DNA of 64,000 bases from Synergistaceae bacterium (GCA_017448795.1 JAFSKV010000023.1:1-64000); one strand, 5' to 3'; counted from the first letter of the stretch, positions 23,805 to 32,454 are shown. Notes: a model not told the origin generated them from the sequence alone. Numbers and translations: made by a program.

Positions 23805-23877
23805 TCCGCCATAGCGCAATCGGCAGCGCGGATGACTGTTAATCATTAGGTTCCAGGTTCGAGTCCTGGTGGCGGAG
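23805..23877 (+). tRNA. tRNA-Asn (GTT)
   Basis: Acceptor arms TCCGCCA and TGGCGGA pair fully. The anticodon loop carries GTT at 23838-23840, and the T arm CCAGGTTCGAGTCCTGG is canonical. CCA is not encoded. It has its own promoter and terminator. Confidence 0.97.
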
Positions 23878-23883
23878 CTAAGA

Positions 23884-23916
23884 AGTTCTCACAAGACAGT
23901 GGGAGCTTTTTTTTTT
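23884..23916 (+). terminator. Terminator of tRNA-Asn
   Basis: AGTTCTCAC pairs with GTGGGAGCT (9 bp, two G-U pairs, 6-base loop) and is followed by an unbroken run of T. Confidence 0.88.
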
Positions 23917-23997
23917 TGCGTTCATTTATGAGGGTTGATTCCGGCGGGATTGAGGGGTAATCTTTCACGCGAAATTTATTCGGAAGGATTACATGCT

Positions 23998-25569
23998 ATG
24001 CTCATCAAACTGTTATTGGTGATACTTTTCTTCGGTGTCATGATTGGCATCGGGCTCTACTGCCGCAAACACTCGACTGACGTAAGCGGCTTCGTTCTCG
24101 GCGGACGTTCTGTCGGGCCGTGGCTGACGGCGTTTGCTTACGGGACTAGCTACTTCTCGGCGGTCGTGTTCGTGGGCTACGCGGGTCAATTCGGCTGGCG
24201 TTACGGAATCGCGGCTACATGGGCGGGGCTCGGAAACGCGTTTATAGGCTCGCTCATGGCTTGGGCAGTTCTCGGACGCAGGACTCGCATCATGAGCCAG
24301 TATCTCAGCAGCGCGACAATGCCCGACTTTTTCGGCAAGAGATTCCGCTCCGATGCCCTCAAGATTGCCGCGTCAGTGATATGCTTCATCTTCCTGATTC
24401 CCTACACTGCCTCGCTCTATAACGGACTCTCGCGTCTTTTCGGTATGGCGTTCAGCGTGGATTACTCTGTGTGCGTTATCGTCATGGCCATATTGACCGG
24501 GATTTACGTTGTTGCCGGCGGCTACATGGCAACGGCAATCAATGACTTCATACAGGGAATAATAATGATAATCGGAATCGTGGCGGTAATCGTTGCTGTT
24601 CTCGAAAGCAAGGGCGGACTCTCTGAGGCTCTCGCGGGTATTGCCCAAGTCTCAGACCCTCACGCCGTTACAGCCCTCGCCAAATCTCCCGGCGTGTTCG
24701 CGTCATTCTTCGGCCCTGACCCGGTGAACCTTCTCGGAGTCGTGATACTAACGAGCTTGGGTACATGGGGGCTTCCTCAGATGGTGCAGAAATTCTACGC
24801 GATCAAGGACGAGTCAGACATCACAAAAGGCACGGTAATATCGACACTTTTCGCGCTCATTGTGGCGGGAGGGTGCTACTTCTTGGGAGGCTTCGGGAGG
24901 CTCTTCACGTCCCAGCTTGACCCGTCAGGACTCGGAGTCCCCGCTGAAGGCTACGACTCAGTCATCCCCGTAATGCTGTCGAATTTGCCCGACCTGCTGA
25001 TTGGAGTTGTCGTGATACTCGTGCTGTCTGCGTCAATGTCGACACTGTCATCCCTGGTGCTGGCCTCAAGCTCAACCCTCACTCTTGACCTGCTCAAAGG
25101 CCACGTGATAAAGTACATGGACGAGAAGAAGCAGCTCCGGATCATGCGGATGCTAATCGTCGTGTTCATCGTAATATCGGTGATACTCGCGCTGATACAG
25201 TACAGGTCAAGCGTAACATTCATAGCGCAGTTAATGGGCGTGTCATGGGGGGCACTGGCGGGGGCATTCTTGGCTCCGTTCATGTTCAGCCTCTACTGGA
25301 AGGGAGTAACGAAGCTGTCATGCTGGGTAAACTTCATATTCTCCAGCGTCGTAATGGTCGCAAACATGTTAATTCGCCCGGAATTTCCCGAACTCTTACG
25401 GTCGCCAATCAACGCCGGGGCATTCTGCATGTTAGCCGGGTTCGTCATTGTCCCTGTCGTGAGCCTCATTACCCCGAAGCCTGACCGTGAATTTGTTGAT
25501 GATGCCTTCTCTTGCTACACGAGGACGGTAACAGTCAGACAGTCGCGGGCATTGGGCGATGATAATTGA
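23998..25569 (+). CDS. Sodium:solute symporter, SSS family
   Basis: 523 residues from ATG 23998 (GGAAGG 10 bases upstream). About thirteen membrane helices, with SSS-family features: the helix-1/2 region STDVSGFVLGGRSVGPWLTA, the unwound segment around AYGTSYFSAVVFVGYAG, and the conserved GLPQMVQKFYA stretch near 255. It takes up a small organic solute with Na+. The proline/pantothenate-type subgroup is plausible but the substrate cannot be fixed. The downstream amidohydrolase overlaps by 11 bases, hinting that the imported solute may be its substrate. Confidence 0.88.
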   Translation: MLIKLLLVILFFGVMIGIGLYCRKHSTDVSGFVLGGRSVGPWLTAFAYGTSYFSAVVFVGYAGQFGWRYGIAATWAGLGNAFIGSLMAWAVLGRRTRIMSQYLSSATMPDFFGKRFRSDALKIAASVICFIFLIPYTASLYNGLSRLFGMAFSVDYSVCVIVMAILTGIYVVAGGYMATAINDFIQGIIMIIGIVAVIVAVLESKGGLSEALAGIAQVSDPHAVTALAKSPGVFASFFGPDPVNLLGVVILTSLGTWGLPQMVQKFYAIKDESDITKGTVISTLFALIVAGGCYFLGGFGRLFTSQLDPSGLGVPAEGYDSVIPVMLSNLPDLLIGVVVILVLSASMSTLSSLVLASSSTLTLDLLKGHVIKYMDEKKQLRIMRMLIVVFIVISVILALIQYRSSVTFIAQLMGVSWGALAGAFLAPFMFSLYWKGVTKLSCWVNFIFSSVVMVANMLIRPEFPELLRSPINAGAFCMLAGFVIVPVVSLITPKPDREFVDDAFSCYTRTVTVRQSRALGDDN

Positions 25570-26449
25570 CGTTCACACGCACACATTCCCGGAGAAAATC
25601 GCGGCTCATGCTCTGGAAGTCCTGAGTCACAACAGCCACACGCGCCCGTTCTCTGACGGCACAGTCCCAGGACTCAGGGCATCAATGAGGGAAGCCGGGA
25701 TAACATGCTCAGTGATACAGCCGGTAGCAACGAAGCCGGAACAGGTCAGGAGCATAAACGACACAGCGGTTGCCATAAATTCACAGGGTGAGTCAGCCGG
25801 GGTAATATCGTTCGGCGGGATTCACCCTGCTTTTGTTGACGTTGACGGGGAACTTGAGCGCATACGTGAGGCGGGAATATTAGGCGTGAAGATTCACCCA
25901 GTCTATCAGGGAGTCGCTATTGACGATGAACGCTGTGTGCGAATCCTGAGACTTTGCGGGGAGCTCGGCTTGCTCGTGATGATGCACGCGGGGTATGACA
26001 TCGGATTTCCTGATGATGACTCCGCGTCTCCTGCGAGGATTGCCCGTGCGTTGGACATGGCCGGAAGTGTCCGGGTGATACTGGCTCACATGGGGGGCTG
26101 GCGATGCTGGAATGAGGCTGTGAGACTCTTTGCCGGGCGTGAAAATGTGTATGTCGACTCGGCGTTCTCGCTGGGGAAATTCACGCCTAACGGGGACGGG
26201 TATTATTCCGGCGGGGACGAGTGCATGATGCTCCGTGATGATGAGTTTGCGGACATGGTGAGGGCGTTCGGGAGTGAGAGGGTGCTTTTTGGGACTGACT
26301 CGCCCTGGTCGTCTCAGGCTGATACTGTGAGGGCGGTAATGTCGCTTGGACTTGCTGAGGATGAGACGGGGAATATCATGTACAATAACGCTGAAAGTTT
26401 ACTCGGAGGAATGATAACCAGTGTCAGAAGTAATCCATCTCAGGAATGA
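25559..26449 (+). CDS. Amidohydrolase_2-family TIM-barrel hydrolase
   Basis: 296 residues; the ATG lies within the last codons of the symporter gene. Metal-site motifs are in order: DVHTHTFP (HxH), VKIHPVYQG (Lys/His), MMHAGYD, ILAHMGG and FGTDSPWSS (terminal Asp). These belong to the amidohydrolase_2 group (aminocarboxymuconate-semialdehyde decarboxylase and related hydrolases or decarboxylases). The reaction is not fixed by sequence. Coupling to a Na+ symporter suggests action on an imported compound. Confidence 0.85.
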   Translation: MIIDVHTHTFPEKIAAHALEVLSHNSHTRPFSDGTVPGLRASMREAGITCSVIQPVATKPEQVRSINDTAVAINSQGESAGVISFGGIHPAFVDVDGELERIREAGILGVKIHPVYQGVAIDDERCVRILRLCGELGLLVMMHAGYDIGFPDDDSASPARIARALDMAGSVRVILAHMGGWRCWNEAVRLFAGRENVYVDSAFSLGKFTPNGDGYYSGGDECMMLRDDEFADMVRAFGSERVLFGTDSPWSSQADTVRAVMSLGLAEDETGNIMYNNAESLLGGMITSVRSNPSQE

Positions 26450-26826
26450 GGACATCACGAAGGAACTATTTGACCGCGCGCAGTTCGTCTTCTGGGCTGA
26501 AGGCGGGGCAATGGGCGATGCAGGAGCGGTTGTTGCTGTTGCGGACGACGGGAAATCGTACTACTGCAACTGTGCTTACGGCGACTATGAGACCGGGTAT
26601 GTTGCTGACGCTGGGCTTGTGTCGAAGGCCTGCCCAATGCTTGAGGCTGATACTTTCCCTGAAGGCTGGGTGTACCATTTATCTAGGCTTCGGGAATCAT
26701 CTCGTTTACCGCCGGGAATATGACGGGGAATATTGCGCTCTTCTCGGCAAGGTAAAACATCCCGGCCAAGAATATCAGCGTTGGCATAAGATAGCCGTGA
26801 AGCTGTGCAGTGAGTCCCGCTGGTAA
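26421..26826 (+). pseudogene. Small unknown gene with a frameshift
   Basis: The GTG start at 26421 (GGAGG 10 bases upstream) overlaps the amidohydrolase end by 29 bases. The first frame reads convincingly up to PEGWVYH (near 26675), then turns into low-quality sequence and stops. The frame one base further continues with YLGFGNHLVYRREYDGEYC and ends at TAA 26824-26826 after KIAVKLCSESRW. Removing one T in the ATTTA run at the junction would join the two into a protein of about 134 residues. It could be a real mutation, a sequencing error or programmed +1 shifting. Family unknown. Confidence 0.65.
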
Positions 26827-26830
26827 AATA

Positions 26831-26867
26831 AATCCTCCTTTGCCGTGAATGACAGGGGGGATTCTTA
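26831..26867. terminator. Bidirectional terminator
   Basis: AATCCTCC (26831-26838) pairs with GGGGGATT (26856-26863). It lies between the convergent frameshifted gene and the secreted beta-rich protein gene, with T-rich flanks on both strands. Confidence 0.5.
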
Positions 26868-26873
26868 TCTCAG

Positions 26874-27221
26874 CTATTCAAGCGTTGCTGACCCGTCGCC
26901 GTTCAGTGTTACTATTGCCGTAGACAGCAAGTCAATCTTGTACCATGATATTGAGCTTTCATCCTCAAAGATTGCCTTAATGTCCCAGTATCTTGTTCGG
27001 CCAGCTCCGAAACGAACCGTTACAGCGTCGCCGTTCTCCAGAACATCAGAGCCGAGTATGTCTTCTTCCCAATCGTTGGTACTCGTGGGGCTGACGTTCA
27101 CGAAGTATATATCGTACCCCGTGTTGTTGACCAGAATGAAATCCTGCGCCCCCGCAAACGATGATGCCGCGAAAGCAAGAACGAAAATTGCCGCCAGTAC
27201 TGCCCGGAATTTCACGCGCAC
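26874..27221 (-). CDS. Small exported beta-rich protein, unknown function
   Basis: 115 residues from GTG 27221, with AGGAGG 9 bases upstream; a longer in-frame start at 27254 precedes that Shine-Dalgarno sequence and is rejected. The signal peptide (about 1-24, AVLAAIFVLAFAASSFAG) leads a domain beginning FILVNNTGYDIYFVNVSP and containing DWEEDILG and RYWDIKAIFEDE. The NNTGY...W.DD.LG pattern is seen in small secreted proteins of several anaerobes with a crystallin-like or C2-like beta fold; this recollection is not checked. Confidence 0.7.
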   Translation of the reverse strand: MRVKFRAVLAAIFVLAFAASSFAGAQDFILVNNTGYDIYFVNVSPTSTNDWEEDILGSDVLENGDAVTVRFGAGRTRYWDIKAIFEDESSISWYKIDLLSTAIVTLNGDGSATLE

Positions 27222-27278
27222 AATAACGCACCTCCTGAGAAAATTTGCGGCCATTATACACTAAGGATGACGGGATTC

Positions 27279-27734
27279 TTACACTCCCGAAAGCTTGCCC
27301 TGCCCGAAAACTTTTATCCCCGCAGACTCTAACGCCTCAGCAGCCCCCTCATTGTCGCTCATCCTGAAGACGAAAATCTGAAGCTCCGCCCCGTCTGCCG
27401 TGATATGCCTCCTGTTCCCGCATATCTCGTACATGTAATCGATATTGATTCCCGCACCGTCAAGAACCTCCAGGACATGCGCCAAGCCGTCCGCAGTGTC
27501 AGGGACTCCCAGAGCGATAACATCACTCAGGCTCACGGTGAACCCGGCTTCCTTCAGCACAGATGATGCCCATAATACATTGTCCACGATGATTCTTACC
27601 GTGCTGAACGTGCTTGATTCCGCGACCGTCAACGCCCTTAGGTATATGTCATTCTCAGAGAGAGTCCGCGCCATTCTCAGGACACTTCCCGGCTCATTGC
27701 TCATCACTACAGAAATTTGCTTCACGTTCATCAT
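27279..27734 (-). CDS. Tandem ACT-domain protein 1
   Basis: 151 residues; GGGGAG before the ATG pair at 27734/27731. Two ACT modules: VKQISVVMSNEPGSVLRMAR (1-70) and GLAHVLEVLDGAGINIDYMY (75-145). Such stand-alone double-ACT proteins bind amino acids or aromatic acids and often lie beside phenylacetate-CoA ligase and indolepyruvate oxidoreductase genes, where they probably sense the aromatic substrate. It is a paralogue of the protein at 27812-28246, from which a terminator separates it. Confidence 0.85.
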   Translation of the reverse strand: MMNVKQISVVMSNEPGSVLRMARTLSENDIYLRALTVAESSTFSTVRIIVDNVLWASSVLKEAGFTVSLSDVIALGVPDTADGLAHVLEVLDGAGINIDYMYEICGNRRHITADGAELQIFVFRMSDNEGAAEALESAGIKVFGQGKLSGV

Positions 27735-27744
27735 TCTTCACTCC

Positions 27745-27781
27745 CCAAAAATAAAGCCCCCCTGTGATTGCTTGGGAGGCT
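27745..27781 (-). terminator. Terminator after ACT protein 2
   Basis: On the minus strand AGCCTCCC pairs with GGGGGGCT (one G-U pair), followed by TTATTTTTGG. It lies between the two ACT genes, so the last one may be expressed at a lower level or by read-through. Confidence 0.65.
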
Positions 27782-27811
27782 CTCTTCATTCTGCTCTGTT
27801 GTCCGTAACTG

Positions 27812-28246
27812 TTACAGCGCGGAAAGCTCCTCCGGTTCCATTATCTTCACACCAGCACCCGAAAGCGCGCCCGATGCCTTGGCGTTGTCGTTGACGCGGA
27901 AAATCATGTAGGCTGTATCCGATCTCTTGTTGCCGAGTATCGCGTACATGTACTCCACATTCACGCCCGCACCGTCAAGAAGCTCAAGCACACGGTTCAA
28001 TCCGCCCGGAACGTTTGGGACTTCAACCGCAAGTACATCCGTCATGCTCGCAACGAAGCCCGCATCACGCAAAGTGCTGGCTGTCCCTGTAACATCGTCA
28101 ACAATCAGCCTGACGATTCCGAAATCACTCGTTTCTGCAAGCGACAACCCGCGCAGGTCAATTCCAGCCTCAGCAAGTGCCTTCGTCATCTCGTGGAGGC
28201 AGCCGGGCCTGTTCTCAAGAAACACTGAAATCTGCTTCACGCTCAT
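27812..28246 (-). CDS. Tandem ACT-domain protein 2
   Basis: 144 residues; GGAGG precedes the ATG. It begins MSVKQISVFLENRPGCLHEM and has the second module around 70 (GGLNRVLELLDGAGVNVEYM). It is close to ACT protein 1 but with a shorter second module. It directly follows the phenylacetate-CoA ligase gene (15 bases), the usual place for the ACT partner of PaaK-type ligases. A regulatory or sensing role is inferred. Confidence 0.87.
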   Translation of the reverse strand: MSVKQISVFLENRPGCLHEMTKALAEAGIDLRGLSLAETSDFGIVRLIVDDVTGTASTLRDAGFVASMTDVLAVEVPNVPGGLNRVLELLDGAGVNVEYMYAILGNKRSDTAYMIFRVNDNAKASGALSGAGVKIMEPEELSAL

Positions 28247-28261
28247 GTTAATTCCCCCTCC

Positions 28262-29563
28262 TTATATCTTCCTGTTGTCGATCACTCGTACTGCTTTGCC
28301 CTCGGAACGCACGATAGTTTTCGGCGCAACAAGCGTAACTTTTGCCGTCAATCCTAACATTGAGCGCAGACCCTCGACAAGTTTCGCCTGCCTCTGGTTG
28401 ACGACTCCGAGATTGTCCGTGAACATTTCGGGTGTCATTTCGACTCTCACGTCAAGGGTGTCTGTGTTGTTCACGCGGTCAACAATAATCTGGTAGTTCG
28501 CCGGGTAGCCCTGGTTGATGAGGACGGCCTCAATCTGGGACGGAAACACATTAACGCCGCGAATAATCAGCATGTCGTCAGTCCTGCCCTTCAGCCGGGA
28601 CATTCTCACGTGGGTGCGTCCGCAGGGGCAAGGCTCATGGCTCAGGCTGGTGATGTCGCGTGTCCTGTAACGTAACAGCGGGAAGGCTTCCTTCTCCAGA
28701 GTCGTGAAGACAAGCTCCCCCGTGCTTCCTTCCGGGAGAACTTCCCCCGTCTCAGGGTCAATGATTTCCGCGATGAAGTAGTCCTCGTTGATGTGCATAC
28801 CGTGCTGATCCTCACATTCGAACGAAACACCGGGCCCGCAAAGCTCAGTGAGGCCGTAAATGTCATAAGCCTTTATGCCCATAGTTGCCTCAATATCGCG
28901 CCTCATGTTCTCAGACCACGCTTCAGCCCCGAATATTCCGGCCTTAAGCGGTATGTCGTCGGGTGTCATTCCCATTTCCCTCATGCGTTCGCCGATGAAT
29001 GCCGCGTAGCTTGGTGTGCAGCACAGGATTGTTGCCGATAAGTCCTTGATGAACATGATCTGCCTGTCCGTGTTGCCTGACGATGTCGGAATCGTGAGCG
29101 AGCCTACGAGGTGGCTTCCTCCGTTGAGGCCTGGGCCGCCCGTGAACAGTCCATAGCCGTATGAGACCTGAACGACTGACTCATCACTTCCGCCCGCCGC
29201 TACTATTGCCCTCGCGCACATTGTCTCCCAGATATGAAGGTCATTCTGCGTGTAGAAGGCGACGACTCTCTTTCCTGTTGTGCCTGATGTCGACTGTATG
29301 CGCACACAGTCCTTGAGGGGCTTGCCCATGAGTCCGTAGGGGTATGCCTCGCGCAGGTCTGCCTTCGTGAGGAAGGGGAGCTTGTGCAAATCGTCCATAG
29401 ACTTTATGTCATCGGGTGTGAGTCCCTTATCCTGCATCTTCTTGCGGTAATATGGCACGTTGTCCCAGACATGGCGGACCTGTTTAAGCAGGCGTTCATT
29501 CTGGAGCTTGCGAATCTCTTCGCGGGGCATTGTCTCAATTTCCGGCTGGTAATACTTCTTCAT
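28262..29563 (-). CDS. paaK: Phenylacetate-CoA ligase
   Basis: 433 residues; GGAAGG 10 bases before ATG. An adenylate-forming enzyme with the P-loop IQSTSGTTGKRVVAFYT, the A5 motif YGLTELCGPG and the C-terminal GRTDDMLIIRGVNVFPSQIE. It activates phenylacetate or a related arylacetate with CoA. In amino-acid fermenters next to indolepyruvate oxidoreductase it more likely runs in reverse, recovering ATP from aryl-acetyl-CoA; that is inference from context. Length is standard (about 430). Confidence 0.93.
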   Translation of the reverse strand: MKKYYQPEIETMPREEIRKLQNERLLKQVRHVWDNVPYYRKKMQDKGLTPDDIKSMDDLHKLPFLTKADLREAYPYGLMGKPLKDCVRIQSTSGTTGKRVVAFYTQNDLHIWETMCARAIVAAGGSDESVVQVSYGYGLFTGGPGLNGGSHLVGSLTIPTSSGNTDRQIMFIKDLSATILCCTPSYAAFIGERMREMGMTPDDIPLKAGIFGAEAWSENMRRDIEATMGIKAYDIYGLTELCGPGVSFECEDQHGMHINEDYFIAEIIDPETGEVLPEGSTGELVFTTLEKEAFPLLRYRTRDITSLSHEPCPCGRTHVRMSRLKGRTDDMLIIRGVNVFPSQIEAVLINQGYPANYQIIVDRVNNTDTLDVRVEMTPEMFTDNLGVVNQRQAKLVEGLRSMLGLTAKVTLVAPKTIVRSEGKAVRVIDNRKI

Positions 29564-29607
29564 ACGATAAATACCTTCCTTGCTGTGAATATGTTTCTCT
29601 CTATACG

Positions 29608-30183
29608 CTATGCATTGCGCCCCAAGTCGAAAGCCTTGCGGTTAAGGTCTAGGAATTTTGCCGGGACGCATGCGGTGATAGATTCCTGCCATGCTTCTTG
29701 GGGAATGTCCGTGAAGTAGTGTGATAGCCGCCCGAGAAGCACGAGGTTGACGGCCTTTGAGCTTCCGGCCTGTTCTGCGAGCTTGAGGCAGTCCAGAGCG
29801 TCAACTTTCGCGCCTGACTTCCTGATTTCGTCAAGCAAATTCTCCGGGTAAGTCATTGCTCCCGTCAGTACCGGCATCGGATCAATCTGCTGTGTTGAGG
29901 TTACTATCTGGCCTTGCGGTGAAAGGCAGCCGAGCCATCTTGCGGCCTCCAGAAGCTCGAACGACACAATGAAGTCCGCCTGCCCCTTGTCGATGACGGG
30001 GGAATAGACTTTCTCGCCGTAACGGACGTAGGTAACGACGCTTCCACCGCGCTGGCTCATCCCGTGGACTTCGCTGACTTTCACGTCATGGCCCTGTTCT
30101 GTGAGGAGATGGCCGAGAAGTTTGCTGGCGAGTACGCTTCCTTGTCCTCCGACTCCTACTATCATGATGTTCTTTGTGGTCAT
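29608..30183 (-). CDS. iorB: Indolepyruvate:ferredoxin oxidoreductase beta subunit
   Basis: 191 residues; GGAGG lies 9 bases before ATG, inside the end of the preceding coiled-coil gene. The gamma-type domain of 2-oxoacid:ferredoxin oxidoreductases is marked by MIVGVGGQGSVLASKLLG, SEVHGMSQRGGSVVTYVRYG and the ending KFLDLNRKAFDLGR. It pairs with IorA to oxidise aryl pyruvates from Trp, Phe and Tyr to aryl-acetyl-CoA, reducing ferredoxin. Confidence 0.93.
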   Translation of the reverse strand: MTTKNIMIVGVGGQGSVLASKLLGHLLTEQGHDVKVSEVHGMSQRGGSVVTYVRYGEKVYSPVIDKGQADFIVSFELLEAARWLGCLSPQGQIVTSTQQIDPMPVLTGAMTYPENLLDEIRKSGAKVDALDCLKLAEQAGSSKAVNLVLLGRLSHYFTDIPQEAWQESITACVPAKFLDLNRKAFDLGRNA

Positions 30184-30185
30184 TG

Positions 30186-30683
30186 CTATTTTCCTCCGCT
30201 AAGATGACGCTCAATTACGGCGTTTGCTACACGCTCGGCGACTTTTTCCGATACAGTTTCAGCAACTCGTTCCATGTCCTCAAGCGTGGGTGTTAGCTTA
30301 AACAGTTTCCTCGTGTATTCTAGGATTGTAGGAAGCATAGTTGAGAGCGCGAGAATTATCCCGAATAAGCCGAGTCCCCAGTAAAGAACGTTCTCCATTG
30401 AGTCAACTCTTGCGGTCAGGACTCTCACGTCATTCTTCACTTCAACGATTTCCGCTTTGATTTCGGTTAATGCTTTCTCAACGTATGCTCTCGTGTCTGC
30501 TGTTGACTTCTCAACGTATGCTCTCGTGTCTGCTGTTGACTTCTCAACGTATGCTCTTGTCTCGCCTGTCGACTTGTCCACGTATGACTTGATTTCGAGT
30601 ACCGTCTTCTCAAGCAACATCTCCATCCTGTCCATACGCGCCTCGAATACATCCCGGCGAATGTACGCATCTTCATCGGCCAT
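30186..30683 (-). CDS. Coiled-coil membrane protein inserted between iorA and iorB
   Basis: 165 residues from ATG 30683, one base after the iorA stop; its Shine-Dalgarno sequence GGAGGTGAG lies in the last iorA codons. The N-terminal acidic region (MADEDAYIRRDVFEARMDRM) leads a long coiled coil with an 11-residue repeat (TRAYVEKSTAD, two perfect copies plus flanking variants). One membrane helix follows (about 109-129, VLYWGLGLFGIILALSTMLP), then a C-terminal amphipathic region (MERVAETVSEKVAERVANAV). This resembles DUF1640-like or other single-pass coiled-coil proteins. It is not a known subunit of the oxidoreductase. Tethering the enzyme to the membrane is one possibility, as inference. Confidence 0.8.
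   Translation of the reverse strand: MADEDAYIRRDVFEARMDRMEMLLEKTVLEIKSYVDKSTGETRAYVEKSTADTRAYVEKSTADTRAYVEKALTEIKAEIVEVKNDVRVLTARVDSMENVLYWGLGLFGIILALSTMLPTILEYTRKLFKLTPTLEDMERVAETVSEKVAERVANAVIERHLSGGK
30476..30574 (-). repeat. 33-bp in-frame tandem repeat
   Basis: Three units of 33 bases start at 30476, 30509 and 30542; the first two are identical and the third differs at its end (CTTGTCTCGCCTGTCGAC). A more diverged unit follows at 30575. Each encodes 11 residues (hendecad) of the coiled coil. Confidence 0.92.
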
Positions 30684-30684
30684 G

Positions 30685-32415
30685 TTACTCACCTCCAGTG
30701 AACGCCCCGAACTTGCACCGCTGCTCACACACCCCGCAGCCAACACACAGCGTAGCATCAACATGAGCCTTCCCGCCCTTCATCGACAGCGCAGGGCATC
30801 CTATCTTCATACATGACTTGCAGCCCACGCACTTTTTCCCGTCAACCTTAAGCGGAGGGTTGTGCTTCACGTACTTCAACAGCGCGCACGGTCTCCGGGA
30901 AATTATCACTGACGGCTCATCTGCGGCGAGTTCCTCACTCACTGCATCGGCGCATTCCTTGAGGTTGTAGGGGTCAACAACACGTACACGGTTGAAGCCC
31001 ATTGCCCGGCACAAGCTCTCAAGGTCAATTTTCCCGGCGGGGTCTCCCTTGATGTTGAGGCCTGTTGTTGGGTTCTGCTGATGTCCCGTCATTCCCGTTA
31101 TAGAGTTGTCGAGGATGATTACTACACCTTTGCTCTGGTTGTACGCGATATTAGCCAGCCCCGTCATACCCGAATGCATGAACGTTGAGTCCCCGATTAC
31201 AGCAACAACATTCTTGCCGCCTGCCTTGCTGAAACCGTGAAGCGCGCTCACAGATGCCCCCATGCATAGAGTCATCTCCATTGCCGACAAAGGAGCAACA
31301 GCCCCCAATGTGTAGCACCCAATATCACCCAGCACGGTGCATCCCGCCTGATTGAGCGTGAAGAACAAGCCCCTGTGAGGACAGCCCGCGCACATCATAG
31401 GAGGACGGCCGGGAATCTTCACACCGTCATCCAGCTTCAAGCCCGACGGAGCCGCAAGCCCGAATTTCTCAGCTATGATATTCTGACTCAGCTCACCGAG
31501 GCAGCCGAACAATGATTTTCCCTCGCACTCAATCCCCAACGCCCGGCAATGTTCCTCAATGAAGCCGTCAAGCTCCTCAACAATCACGAGCCTTCCTACA
31601 GTCCCGGCAAACTCACGAATCTTCCTGTCAGGCATCGGCCAAATCATCCCCAGCTTCAAGACCGGGTACTTGTCGCCTAATGCTTCCTTCACATATTGGT
31701 AGCAGGTTGATGATGTGATTATTCCGGCTGATGAGTCCGTTCCGTTTTCGACTCTGTTGATGTCTGAGACTTCCGCGAAATCCTGAAGCCTCCTCATTCT
31801 TTCCTCGACTACTGGATGACGCTTTATCGCATTTCCCGGCATCATAACGTACTTGGCTATGTTCTTTTCGTAAGGCCGGGCGGGAGCTTCTTTGCGTTCA
31901 CCGATTTCAACAAGAGACTGAGAATGAGCGACCCTAGTACACATTTTGACGATGACGGGGCAGTCGTATTCTTCCGACAGGTCATAGGCACGGCGGAAAT
32001 AGTCTAGTGCTTCCTGTGAGTCAGACGGCTCAAGCATGGGTAGCTTCGCGGCTCTGGCGTAATGCCGGGAGTCCTGTTCGTTCTGGGACGAGTGCATTCC
32101 CGCGTCATCCGCAACACATATCACCATCCCGGCATTCACTCCCGTGTATGAGACCGTGAACAGAGGATCCGCCGCAACGTTAAGACCTACATGCTTCATC
32201 CCGCAGAAAGATCTTTTGCCCGCAAGACTTGCCCCGAATGCCGCCTCCATTGCTACTTTCTCATTGGGTGCCCACTCGGAATATATTTCGTCATACTCGG
32301 CGATCTCCTCGGTGATTTCTGTGCTGGGAGTCCCCGGATAACTTGACGCAAAAGAACAGCCCGCCTCATAGAGTCCTCTTGCCGCGGCGGTGTTGCCCTG
32401 CATCAGCTGCTTCAT
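30685..32415 (-). CDS. iorA: Indolepyruvate:ferredoxin oxidoreductase alpha subunit
   Basis: 576 residues; GGGGG 10 bases before ATG. The pyrimidine-binding domain begins MQGNTAAARGLYEAGCSFAS with YPGTPSTEI. The thiamine diphosphate domain has GDSTFMHSGMTGLANIAYNQ and the metal motif DNSITGMTGHQ. The C-terminus has two ferredoxin-type clusters, CVGCKSCMKIGCPAL and CVGCGVCEQRCKFGAF. It catalyses the oxidative decarboxylation of aryl pyruvates. Length is slightly below the usual 590-610 but all domains are present. First gene of the leftward operon. Confidence 0.95.
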   Translation of the reverse strand: MKQLMQGNTAAARGLYEAGCSFASSYPGTPSTEITEEIAEYDEIYSEWAPNEKVAMEAAFGASLAGKRSFCGMKHVGLNVAADPLFTVSYTGVNAGMVICVADDAGMHSSQNEQDSRHYARAAKLPMLEPSDSQEALDYFRRAYDLSEEYDCPVIVKMCTRVAHSQSLVEIGERKEAPARPYEKNIAKYVMMPGNAIKRHPVVEERMRRLQDFAEVSDINRVENGTDSSAGIITSSTCYQYVKEALGDKYPVLKLGMIWPMPDRKIREFAGTVGRLVIVEELDGFIEEHCRALGIECEGKSLFGCLGELSQNIIAEKFGLAAPSGLKLDDGVKIPGRPPMMCAGCPHRGLFFTLNQAGCTVLGDIGCYTLGAVAPLSAMEMTLCMGASVSALHGFSKAGGKNVVAVIGDSTFMHSGMTGLANIAYNQSKGVVIILDNSITGMTGHQQNPTTGLNIKGDPAGKIDLESLCRAMGFNRVRVVDPYNLKECADAVSEELAADEPSVIISRRPCALLKYVKHNPPLKVDGKKCVGCKSCMKIGCPALSMKGGKAHVDATLCVGCGVCEQRCKFGAFTGGE

Positions 32416-32454
32416 TGATGTTTATCCCCCTTCTGAATTGCTGTGAATTGTAAC

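Noticed and set aside
30476-30607. CRISPR-like or mobile repeat in the ior operon
   Set aside because: The 33-bp units are in frame and encode heptad/hendecad coiled coil.
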